From: Henckelia pumila
Lineage: Eukaryota; Streptophyta; Magnoliopsida; Lamiales; Gesneriaceae
Assembly (NCBI RefSeq): GCF_033568475.1
Contig: NC_133123.1
Span: 191,366,821-191,430,820, forward strand
Direction of reading: 5' to 3'
Length of the DNA: 64,000 nucleotides
The notes under the pieces were generated by a model, which made no database searches, was not told the DNA's origin, and was given only the letters and a program-made list of their open reading frames with translations. Shown piece by piece: positions 49,191 to 60,398 of the stretch (its first letter is position 1; every line of letters begins with the position of its first letter). Position numbers and translations under genes: made by a program.

Positions 49191-50572
49191 GGGAAATTGA
49201 CCTCACATCTACGAAAAATTTCATACAACCCCTTGATACCTTCATCCTTTCTAGACTCTTTCAATGCAAGGGGAAAAGGAGCTACAGGTTTATACTCAGA
49301 AAGAGGAGGAAATTTACCTTTTGGTGTTTCTTGAATTATTTCATCCTCTTTTAGTTTGGATTCCTCCACCTCTTCCTTCTTTACCAGTGTTTGTACCACC
49401 TCTTCATGGACCTTCAACTCTCTTCCACTCCTCAAGGTGATTGCACTCACATTCTTCTTTGGATTCACCACTGTATGTGATGGTAAGCTGCTAGAATTTT
49501 GTGCCTCCAACCTGTTAATGGCGGTTGCCAACTGCCCCATCTGAGGTGCAGACTGGTTCATCAAAGGATTGCCATATCTGAGGTTTGGATGATCCTTCCA
49601 ACCTGGATTGAATGTATTCAAATAAGGATCATAATTTCTCTGTGGTGCCTCAGGAAATCCTCCAGCTGCATTGACTTGTTCGCTCGTTTTCTCTTGAAGC
49701 ATGGGACACATGTCAGTTGCATGTCTCCTTGCAGTGAAAATTCCACAAACTTTCACATTTTGTCCATTCCTTACAGCCATTTGACGCATAAGAGACGTCA
49801 ATTCAATCAATTCTTGTTCAAGGGAAGAAACATTTACCTTGTTGCCCCGTCTGGGTGTTGGATCACTCCTGTTAATGCCAAATTGCTTAGAATTTGTAGC
49901 CATATTCTCGATCAAATTCCTTGCTTGGATTGGAGGTTTATCTACAAAAACTCCTCCACTGGCCGCGGACAGCTAGCACAAAGCTTCTTGAACCGCTCCC
50001 AATACTCGTGAAGTGACTCTCCTGTAGCCTATTCCTGTCATGAGGTAACAAACCTTCATAGCAATATTGGATTAACAAATTTTCACTTATCTGATGCTGC
50101 GGACAGCTAGCACAAAGCTTCTTGAACCGCTCCCAATACTCGTGAAGTGACTCTTCTGTATACTGTTTAATGCCATAGATCTCTTTTCTGATGTTCGCTG
50201 CTCTAGACGCTGGGAAATATTTCTCCAGAAAAATTCTCTTCATTTCTGTCCAAGTAGTGATGGATCCAGGAGATAGGCAGTATAGCCAATCCTTCGCAGC
50301 ATTCTTTAATGAAAACGAAAAGGCTCTCAGTTGGATCTGCTCCTCTGTTACTCCATGGGATTTCATGCTTGTGCACACCACATGGAATTCCATAAGTGCT
50401 TATGCGGATCCTCACCTGCAAAACCATGGAACGAAGGTAATAAGTGAATTATCCCAGATTTTAACTCAAAAGTAGCATTAGCTTCTAAAGTAGGAAAAGT
50501 AATGTATAAGGGCTGCTGATTCAGATCGGGGGTTCCAAGTTGTCTCAGGCTCAGATTTGCGTTGGCAGCCAT
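49184..50572 (-). pseudogene. Ty3-III gag with internal duplication
   Basis: From the ATG at 50572: PLYITFPTLEANATFEL, HLLPSFHGFAGEDPHKHL, a frameshift near 50385, then FHVVCTSM, WLYCLSPGSITTW, EYWERFKKLCASCP and YEGLLP. A stretch of about 65 bases (49964-50028) repeats 50099-50163, evidence of a 135-base duplication that destroys the frame. The C-terminal half (49184-49915) has a damaged zinc knuckle (one Cys replaced in CGIFTARRHATDMC), then FNPGWKDHPNLRY and ITLRSGRE. Confidence 0.87.
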
Positions 50573-50797
50573 CTCTTTCTCAAGAATTTTGGTCTGATGT
50601 TCGTCCTATTCTTGTCTCCTACGAGCTTCCTTTCTTCTTCTATGGAGCGTTCTCTCTATCTCCGAATCGTAGGGGAATTCTTCTTCAGAAGATTCACCTG
50701 TAAGCATTAACAAAACCCGAGAAGCACTGGGGGGGGGGGGAGGAAAGAATAGAAATTAAAAATAAAAACAAGAACACAAATAAATTAAACGCCTTCC

Positions 50798-50815
50798 CCA
50801 GCAACGGCTCCAAAA
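50798..50815 (-). other. Ty3-III primer-binding site (tRNA-Asp-like)
   Basis: The minus strand reads TGGAGCCGTTGCTGGGGA, two mismatches to the tRNA-Asp complement. It lies just inside the 5' LTR. Confidence 0.8.
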
Positions 50816-50817
50816 TT

Positions 50818-52253
50818 TGGTAACGTTCAGTCGTGTCACGTCCAAATTACCCAACTCAAATCAGATAAATAAATTTTGTAGTAGTGCGATTAGGGATCGT
50901 TTCCACGAGAAAAGTGAAATTTTTTGTGTTCTAAAAATTACTAAAATAAAATAAAAGGGGTTTTTGAGTTTTGAAATTAACTACTAAAAATTTAAGCAAT
51001 TTAAAATTAAATCTTATGACTAACATGCAAAATTAAGAATACGAGAAATCAATAGATTAACAAGCCTTGATATCGGTCGACTACACCCTTGAAATCATTC
51101 ATTCGATCAACGATTATTTAAAAATAATTAATCTTGATTGAATATTCACCATTGAAAAATTAATTCATGTTTCACCTTAATCTTAGTTAATTAGACATAA
51201 GCGTTCTAAATGAACCCTTATCAATAAATTAACCCAATATAAGCAATTAGATTTAAATTCAAGGAAACATGCAAACAAGTAAAACTGGCGAATCTAGACA
51301 ACACATACACAAGCGGATGTATTTAGCCTAGTCAATTGTTGTTCCTACAATTTAATAAACTCACAAGCGGACGATTATTAATCGCAGTTGCTTCACAAAT
51401 CAGATGATTCAAACAATTACGGATTTGAATTCTAATTTAATAACAATCGATTCCAAACAACTTTTGATACTAAAATAAAATCAAACAATGAAAATCAAAA
51501 TATCCCAAATAAATAAATTCAAGGGTTCGTCTTCCTCAACCAAGTTCTAAAACTTAGCCAACAATATTAATGAATTCTCTAGAAAAATTCATGAAATAAA
51601 ATTAAATCTAAGAAAAGAGAGAAGAAACCTAACCTCCAAGAGAGTTCTCCTGCTTTATGTCATCCAAATATGATGATATGATGGGTAAAAATCGGAATAA
51701 AAGTCTTAAATATAAACTAGAGTCCTCAAAATAAAATTTTCATTTTTCTGAATTTTTTTCCGGAACTGCGCCGCTGGCTCGATCCGCTGAAGTTGACGGA
51801 TCGAGCCAGAATTTCTTTGTCCAAATATTTTTTTTTCACGCAGCACAGGTCTCGCTCGATCCGTCAAACTTTACGGATCGAGCGAGAAAGTTTCTTTCCA
51901 GTGCGCAACGTTTTTGAAAAATTCATATCTCAAGATCTAGCCATCGGATCGAGCTGAAATTTGGACAGTAGCTTCAAAACATCTTGAATTCATTCTGAAC
52001 GGTGGAGATCGGATTTGGAACTCTCTAAAATTAAAAATGATTTTTTTTATCATTGCTGCTCCGTAATTTATTCATGCGCAATAGCTTTTCCATCTTTTCC
52101 TCTCAAATTCATCTACCTTTTGCTCATTCTCCTTCTTCTCCTAAATCCAACCAAAAACAATAATTAGGAACTATAAAATGAATTAAAGCAATGAAAATTC
52201 TCCTAATCATATCAATTTAACCCAAATAACCATAATAAATTATCACCACATCA
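50818..52253 (-). repeat. Ty3-III 5' LTR
   Basis: Partner of 36536-37954. It has about 90 extra bases near 51965-52070 and the same two GATCGAGC hairpins (51776-51807 and 51851-51886). Confidence 0.9.
51776..51886. repeat. Two GATCGAGC hairpins in Ty3-III 5' LTR
   Basis: Same pair as at 37553-37664. The arms are unchanged although the sequence around them has diverged. Confidence 0.93.
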
Positions 52254-52258
52254 ATATG

Positions 52259-52529
52259 CATGTATTATGTGTTGCATTATTTATATGACATGATTTTATC
52301 TGCATATATTATGTCACGATATTATGCTTCATGCATTATCATATTGAGCTTTTATCCTTGAGATAGCCTGTATTAGGGTGATTACCCTAATGTGTTAGTG
52401 GATGGTTGGGCACATGTACTCGTGATCAGGTCACCGATATCCACAGAAGGGTGTGTGAGCCACCTCCTGGTGCGACGGCACAGAGTGCTACATACCTTGG
52501 CTTCGAGTCTGTTTGATCAGAGTTTCTTG
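52259..52529 (+). repeat. Ty3-V 5' LTR, piece 2
   Basis: Resumes after the Ty3-III target site with GATAGCCTGTATTAGG and GTGAGCCACCTCCTGGTGCG. It ends in the Copia-C target duplication tcttg (52525-52529). Confidence 0.75.
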
Positions 52530-54393
52530 TGAAAGAGTGGGTGCCCAGTGAGCCAACTTGTGGCTATGGGCTTTGATGACTCTTTGTACAAACAATCTTT
52601 TGTTTAATATTATTTACACTTTTATTAATGGCAATGACTTTATCTTTCTTCATATTGTTATATTGTGATATACTATTGTTGTTTTGATAAAGACCTTGAA
52701 TGTACTATAGTGTATGTAAGATGTGGTAGAACATGGAGATGTCTATCATGAAACATGTCTTATAGTCACTGTATATTCTAAAACCGTTCCTAGTCGATTG
52801 AGCCGTCCGAGAATAAGGATAAGGATCGCTCGAGTTTGAGACTAGCATTTGCGATGCGGAGTACCACGTTTCATTGGTAGGGAACATGGAGATGTTCGAA
52901 GCATGCAAATGGATATTCATAGGATGAATAATCGAACTACCCTATCCGGACTTTCCAAGTGGTTATCACTTATCGAGTGGATAAAGTCCGCGGTTTTGGT
53001 TGTACACCATTAGTCCTTACGACTTGAAACATCATGGAGACTCTATATGCTAGTACTGTGCTTTGACTCGTTTACCGACTCTATGGGGGTTATCAGGTGT
53101 CGGGATTGGGTACAGTTACAACACATATAGGAGTCGATGCATTGTTGTCAAGGATTCACCACATACTTGCGAGTGTGGATATCCTATGCGATCTGAGGAG
53201 ATATTAGTGTGACAAATCTCTGGCCAGAGTACTTGATGTGATTTGAGAAATGGTTTCTTAGTAGCACATGCGATGTCACTAATTTGATCTTCAAGATGTA
53301 TTGCATAGTTATCGAATCTTGAGCGACTCTCGATATACCAATGGTTGTTGATTCGATCGGGATATATGGATGAAGGGACCGTACTGTACGCTAACCAAAA
53401 TCTACTGGTTCTTGTAGGCACTATCAGTGATACCTAGGGAATCATGGGGCGATGTTGCTAGGCGCTTTACCATGATTCGTTGGGCAAGTCGGAAATCGTT
53501 GTTCCGAGTCACAAGGAGTTGTGAGCCCACGGCTAGCTGTATTCCTGAACCATTGAGGGTCACACAGTGTAATGGAGTTTTAATCCCCGTTGAGATAGTT
53601 AAATTTAAAGAGTTAAATTTAATGAATAAAGAAGTTGGACTTCTTAAATAAGAGTAAGGGAGTAGGATTTCCTAAAATGACATAGGGATGGACATTTTTG
53701 GAAATCACTGAATTCGGATTCAGGAAAATTTATCTTGACTTTAAAATATGCAGAAATGGTTTCTGTGCACATTGGTGAAATCGGTTCATCAATCGGAGTC
53801 ACGATGAATTTTATATTAATTTCTGAACATGCGGGCTTTGCCTGTCGGGCCTCAACTTATGACTAATGGGCCCTAAGGTGTTAGTGGCCTGCATTATAAA
53901 TAAGTTATTGCAGTACAGAAATTACACACAACAGCTCATTATTCTGAGAGAGAAAAAAAATCGAACCCTAGCTCTCTCAAAGAATTTTCGGCCGTCCCCC
54001 TCCTGCTCTGCCCGAGAAAATTTCGGTCTGTGATTTTGAATCGCAGTCAGGAATAACGAATCAGATTCGTTTAATCTCTTCGCAGAAAACTTCTGACAGA
54101 TTTTCTAGTGCAATCTGTCAGAGGGATTTAAACCTCATTCGTGGACCTGATAGAAGGAGTTCATCAGTTCCTGGGAGATACAAGAAGCGCAGAGAAATCT
54201 GTGTGGTGTCCAATAATCTCGCTTCGAGATTGAAGGTAAAATTTAATAATTGTTATTTAATTTTACACACACTTATAATTTAATCGTTGAACGGTTGATA
54301 CCCACACTATGGAATTGTTCCATAATAAAATTTTAAACTTCCGCTGCACCGGGTATCAATCGTGATTGATCTGAACGCCAGTTTTTTCCAACA
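52530..54393 (+). repeat. Copia-C 5' LTR
   Basis: 1,864 bases, TGAAAGAG...TTTTTTCCAACA. TATAAATA at 53895-53902 is the likely core promoter. Confidence 0.96.
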
Positions 54394-54394
54394 G

Positions 54395-54410
54395 TGGTAT
54401 CAAAGACAGG
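54395..54410 (+). other. Copia-C primer-binding site, two mismatches
   Basis: TGGTATCAAAGACAGG; Copia-A and -B have TGGTATCAGAGCCAGG. Confidence 0.88.
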
Positions 54411-56470
54411 TTGCTCAGATCAAACGATTAAATTAATCGATTGTACAAAAATTTTTGAGTCTCGGTTTTTGAAACAAAATAAATATTTTTTAAATAAAAA
54501 AAAATTTTTCGGGGCAAAACCCGGGCAGCGATTGGATCGCTGCCCGGTGGGGCAGCAATTGTTGCTGCCCCGGGCGGCGCACGGCGCCGCCTAAAGGGGG
54601 CGCACGGCGTCGCCCACGGCGGCGCACGGCGTCGCCCAAGGGGCGGCGCTCAGCGCTGCCTGGGCAGCGCTCGGGGCAGCAATTGTTGCTGCCCCGGGCG
54701 GCGCACGGCGCCGCCCAAAGGGGGCGCACGGCGTCGCCCACGGCGGCGCACGGCGTCGCCCAAGGGGCGGCGCTCAGCGCCGCCAGGGCAGCGCTCGGCG
54801 CTGCCCAGGGCAGCGCTGGGCGCTGCGCAGGGCAGCGCTGGGCACTGCCCAGGGCAGCAACCGTTGCTGCCCTAAAGGGGCAGCCAGGCTGCCCCGGCCC
54901 GCGCCCACGGGTGCGGGCCGGCCCGGGAGTGTCCCGGGCGGCCCGCGGGAAAAATTAAATTTTTTATTTTAAAATTAATTTTAATGTGTTAAAATTTTAT
55001 TTTTGGTCCGGTCAAAAATTGTTTTTGATTGGTTCACGAGATTTCGGATCGAATTGTTCGAGTCCGTAAATTTTAAAATTGATTTTTGGATAAATTTGAA
55101 TTTTTTGAAAATTTTAATATTTTATCCTTAAATTGAATTTTGAAATCAATTATTTTTGGTACAATTGATGATAAGATTTGATCTTATGGATATATTAAGT
55201 AAAATATGATTTTATCTATAAAATTGGATTTTGTAGATAAAATATGATTTTATTTGATAAAGAGATAAAATATGATTTTATATGTAAAATAAGATTTTAT
55301 ATATAAAATATGATTTTATCCTGTTTAAATTTGAATTGCCACTGCATGTTATCCAATAAATTAATTTGAATTAAATGTTATTGGATAAGGATGATCGATT
55401 GCCATGACCAATTTTGTAGGTGTATGTTAGGAATTTACATTTGTTTTTATTGTTGTTGGTTTTATTAATGGGCCTGGTTTATGGCCCAGTATGAATGTCA
55501 TATGTAATAAAAGTGGGCTTGGTTTATGGCCCGTTCCCACCCCCTAAAAATGTATCCCCTACTTGTCATTGTTATTTATTGTAAATACATTAGATTTAGT
55601 GGGAGATCAAGATTTGAAGATGGTGGGCCCAGCAGACAATAAAGACTGAAGAAATGTAAATTGGAAGCACATGTAATAGGATTGCATTGCATACTGCATA
55701 TTACCTAGGATTGGACTAAGACTCGTGATTGGCAACCACGGGTCAATTAGAAATGGAATCGATCATCCTATATAATATATGATATTATGATTGTATGCAT
55801 GTTTTAGACATAATTGCGTGAATCCGGCAAGCATGCAATAAAATGATTATGATGAGACAAATTTTTATAATTAAAAATCCCTCATTTTAAATATGATTTA
55901 AAATTGATATCAAGATAAATAAAGGAAATTTAAATTTGTTTAAATGTTCCTACCTTCCATCAACGGTCAATGTATGTGATGCTACCCGCGGATACGGTCC
56001 GGCTCATATTATTGGGGGGGCCCGTCCGTCGGAAAGCTGTACATTGGATCGACAAATGTTGTAATTTGGGTGGAACTCCCATGGGATCGGCTCATATTAT
56101 TGGGGGATCCACATGGCGACCGTCCATCACAACTTAATATTGATGGGTCATCTTGACATGTCACTTTAAACGGCGTCATATTATTGGGCCCTTATTGGAC
56201 ATGAGGTAAATACATGGGGGTTGCTTTGGAAGCAATTGGGCTCTACCTTTTGAGAATTATGGTTGGCTGATATTATTCGGGACCATAAGTTTGTCAATTG
56301 GACTCCATGTTCTCACTAAGGAAAAGTTTCCCGTTTTCACTAGAGGGTGGTGAAATCGTTAAAATAGTGGGAGTGAGATTCATAAAATTAAATTCGCCTA
56401 TTTTATGTCTTAGTAAATTACTTAAACAATCATTGATATATGTCTGTTTTTCATTTCAGTATTTCATACA
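54411..56470 (+). other. Copia-C leader with expanded GC-rich array
   Basis: No gene. 54520-54955 is about 430 bases of GC-rich inverted and tandem repeats, including a 124-base unit duplicated at 54549-54672 and 54673-54796. Then come a tandem run of TAAAATATGATTTTAT units (about 55199-55322) and four ATATTATT-GGG-type motifs (56006, 56096, 56167, 56270). The long frames crossing the GC block reflect its composition only. Confidence 0.85.
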
Positions 56471-59400
56471 ATGAATTCGCGTAATCCATTATTCTCGATC
56501 CTCGAACAAAACAAGTTGACTGGCGCCAACTATACGGAATGGTTCCGGAAGTTGAAGATTGTCTTGACTTCGGAGAAGATGCTCTACGTGTTAGAGAAAT
56601 CACCTCCGAAGGAAGCACCAGCTGACGTAAGTCCGGAGGAATTGGCCAAACTTGATACATGGTGGGACCATGACATCAAGACCAAATGCTATATGCAAGC
56701 CTCGATGTCTGATGAACTCCAGAGGCGATTTGAGGACACCGTGAATGCTGCTGACATTCACGCTCAACTCAAGGAACTTTTTGGGGCTCAATCGAGGGCT
56801 GAAAGGTTCGCTACTGTTAAGGAGCTAATGACGTGTCGCATGCGTGAAGGGACTTCGGTCCGTGATCATGGGGTACGAGTGATTTGGCTCATACAAAAGT
56901 TAGCGACCCTTGATTTGGTGTTGGAGCATGAACTCAACGTGGATTTACTGCTTCTGTCTCTTCCTTCTTCGTTTGATGGATTTGTGATAAATTTTAATAT
57001 GAACAAGATAGAGGCCACCCTTGAAGAGATGGTCAATATGCTCGTTACATATGAATCCACACTTAAGAAGGATAAGCCAGCTTTCTTGGTGGGCTCCTCA
57101 TCTTCTGCTAAGAAGGGGCCAAGTATGAAGGGCAAGAAACGTTCTGCCCCACCCAAGAAAGTCGAGCCCGAGAAGAAGCACAAGACAAAGGCTTCAAACA
57201 ATGCAAAATCCAAGGATGTTTGCCATTACTGCAAGAAGCCGGGTCATTGGAAGCGCAACTGCAAGGAATATCTAGAGCAGTTGGGAACTGCAAAGGGTAT
57301 GTTCTATATTGAAATAAACATTTCACTTAATACAACTTCTTGGGTATTGGATACCGGATGTGGATCTCACATTTGCAATGATTTGCAGGTGATGACAAGA
57401 AGTCGCAGGCTTAGAATGGGTGAGACCCAGCTGAGGCTCGGGAATGGTTCCAGAGTTGAAGCTACGGCCATTGGAGATGTTTGTTTAACTTTGCAGAATG
57501 GTTTTAAGTTATTTTTAAGAGATGTTTTATTTGTTCCGGATTTAATTAAAAACATTATTTCTGTTTCTATGCTAGATAGAGATGGTTATTCTTGAAATTT
57601 TGTGAATGGGATTTGCAATATTTACAAGAATGAATGTTTGATTGGAAATGGACAACTTGAAAACGATCTATACAACTTAAAACTAAAAGACGTTCCAATA
57701 AATTATATTGATAAACCGGCGACAACAAACAAAAGGAAAATCGATAGTCAAAACCCGGCAAACCTTTGGCACGCTAGGCTAGGCCATATTTCCTCAAGGA
57801 GAATGAACAAGCTAGTGGGAGAGGGCATGTTTGATATGTCTGATATTAACTCTCTACCTACTTGTGAATCCTGCCTAAAAGGAAAAATGACTAAATCTCC
57901 TTTTAAGGGGAAACCTGAGCGTAGTCAAAATCTGTTGGATTTGATCCATACAGATGTTTGTGGACCATTTAGAGTTGGGACTCAATATGGCCACACCTAC
58001 TTCATTACCTTTACTGACGATTATTCAAGGTATGGGTATTTATATTTAATGAAATATAAGTCTGAAGCATTTGAAAAGTTCAAAGAATTCAAGGCTGAAG
58101 TAGAAAACAAGCTAGGTAAAAGTATTAAAGCACTTCGATCGGATCGAGGTGGAGAATACTTAAGTACCGAGTTTTTGGACTATCTGAAAGAGAATGGGAT
58201 TCTCTCTCAGTGGACTCCTCCTATGACACCACAGCTTAATGGTGTATCGGAGCGTCGTAATCGAACTCTGTTGGACATGGTTCGATCTATGATGAGCTTC
58301 ACTGAGCTTCCACCTTCGTTTTGGGGCTATGCGCTTGAAACGGCGGTATTGTTGTTGAACAACGTCCACACTAAAGCAGTGGACAAAACACCATACGAGT
58401 TATGGAATGGCAAAGCTCCTAAGTATTCGTACTTGAGGATTTGGGGATGTCATGCTTACGTGAAGCGGACAGTGGGAGATAAGTTGGATAGTCGATCCAG
58501 CTTATGTTATTTTGTAGGGTATCCAAAGAATTCAATCGGATATTATTTCTATTATCCTGCTGAAACAAAGGTGTTTGTTTCTAGGAATGCCACCTTCTTG
58601 GAGAAGGAGTTCTTATTGGATAAGAAAGGCGAGATGATGGAACTCGAAGAAGTTCGAGAAGAACCAGAAATACAAAATAACGATCCTACGCCTCAGGAAC
58701 CATTACCGGACACGCCTGAACCTAGAAGATCCGAGAGGACTTCTAGACCTCCTGTTCGATATGGTCTTCTTCTTGAAGGGGATCAAGATGAACCCGACAT
58801 TGGATGTGATCCAAGAAACTTCAAGGAAGCAATTTCTGATGCGGATTCAAATTTATGGCTTGAAGCTATGCAGTCTGAATTGGATTCGATGCATACAAAC
58901 CAAGTTTGGTCTTTAGTAGATCCTCCTGATGGAATTGTTCCAATAGGGTGTAAATGGATCTACAAGAGAAAGCTTGGGCCTGATGGTAAGGTATTGACCT
59001 ACAAGGCACGATTGGTGGCAAAAGGTTATACTCAAAGACAAGGAGTTGACTATGATGAAACCTTTTCACCAGTTGCAATGTTCAAGTCCATAAGAATCCT
59101 TATTGCCATAGCTGCATGGTATGACTATGAGATATGGCAAATGGATGTGAAGACTGCCTTTCTTAATGGAGACATTAAGGAAGAAATCTATATGAAGCAG
59201 CCTGAGGGGTTCACATCCATGGGAAGCGAGCATAAGGTATGCAAGCTTCAGAGATCAATTTATGGTCTAAAACAAGCATCAAGAAGTTGGAACCAGAAAT
59301 TTGATGAAACAATAAAAGATTTTGGTTTCATCAAGAACCCGGAGGAACCGTGCGTGTACAAGAAAGTAGTTAAGGATGCTGTGACATTCTTAGTACTTTA

Positions 59401-60382
59401 TGTTGATGACATCCTACTCATTGGGAATGATGTAGGGATGTTGCAGTCAACAAAGATATGGTTATCAGGTAGATTCTCGATGAAGGATTTGGGTGAGGCA
59501 TCCTACATTCTTGGGATACAGATCTATAGGGATAGATCTAAGAGAATGATAGGACTCACACAATCAACCTACATCGATACCATATTGAAACGGTTTTCAA
59601 TGGATGGGTCCAAGAGAGGACATCTACCCATGTGTCATGGAGTTTCTCTATCCAAGTCTATGTGTCCCAAGACTGATGCAGAGATAGAGAATATGACACA
59701 TGTACCATATGCGTCAGCTATAGGTAGTATCATGTATGGGATGATATCTACCAGACCGGATGTAGCATTTGCTCTGAGTGTCACGAGCAGATATCAAGCT
59801 AATCCCGGTCAAATGCATTGGAAAGCCGTGAAGGACATTCTTAAGTACTTACGAAGGACTAAGAATATGTTCATGGTATATGGAGGACGAGATCTGAAAT
59901 TGGAAGGCTATACCGACTCTAGCTTCCAAAGTGACGTGGATGACTCGAAGTCAACCTCTGGATTTGTGTTCATGCTCAATGGCGGTGCTGTCTCTTGGAA
60001 AAGTTCCAAGCAGGACACCACAGCGGATTCCACCACTGAGGCTGAATACATTGCAGCATCAGCTGCTGCTAAAGAGGCCGTTTGGATAAGGAAGTTCGTC
60101 CAAGAGTTGGGCGTCATTCCTGAATTTGTTGGTCCAGTCCCGGTGTACTGTGACAACACGGGTGCCGTTGCTCAAGCAAAGGAACCAAGGTCTCATCAAA
60201 GATCCAAACACGTACTGAGGAAATACCACATCATCCGGAGATTGTGGAAAGAGGAGACATCACTGTCGAACGAGTGGCCTCTGCAGACAATATCGCTGAT
60301 CCGCTTACTAAGCCCTTGCCAGGACCATTGTTTGACAAACATCGCGAAGCAATGGGTCTACGTAGTATGACTAGTTGGCTAT
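56471..60382 (+). pseudogene. Copia-C gag-pol with one stop and one frameshift
   Basis: Starts at MNSRNPLF and runs open through gag, zinc knuckle (CHYCKKPGHWKRNC, about 57220-57262) and protease DTG (57351-57359) to TGA at 57593-57595, where the other copies have TGC (Cys). The same frame resumes and runs through integrase, RT (YVDD at 59399-59410) and most of RNase H. A one-base loss near 60236 then changes the last 40 or so residues. Expected length matches Copia-A. Apart from these two changes it is the best-preserved copy. Confidence 0.94.
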
Positions 60383-60398
60383 AGGGCAAGTGGGAGAT

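Larger units (their letters stand above)
36536..52253 (-). mobile_element. Ty3-III: gag-protease-only Ty3 element, contains Copia-B
   Basis: LTRs are 36536-37954 (3') and 50818-52253 (5'). The flanks gtatg (36531-36535) and atatg (52254-52258) are a target duplication with one change. The left LTR end is TA rather than TG, a mutation. On the minus strand: PBS, gag, protease, a short end-of-pol segment, an untranslated tail, polypurine tract. There is no RT, RNase H or integrase. The LTRs differ by substitutions and by two indels of about 60-100 bases, so it is older than Copia-B (38547-47907), inserted in its tail. Confidence 0.88.

Noticed and set aside
52705..53421. Frames of 71 and 101 codons inside the Copia-C LTRs, repeated at 60574-61290
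   Set aside because: They occur identically in both LTRs because the LTRs are identical; Copia-A and -B LTRs do not keep them open.
54490..54958. Open frames across the GC-rich leader of Copia-C (both strands)
   Set aside because: They are Ala/Gly/Arg-rich readings of a tandem GC repeat and are not conserved in Copia-A or -B.
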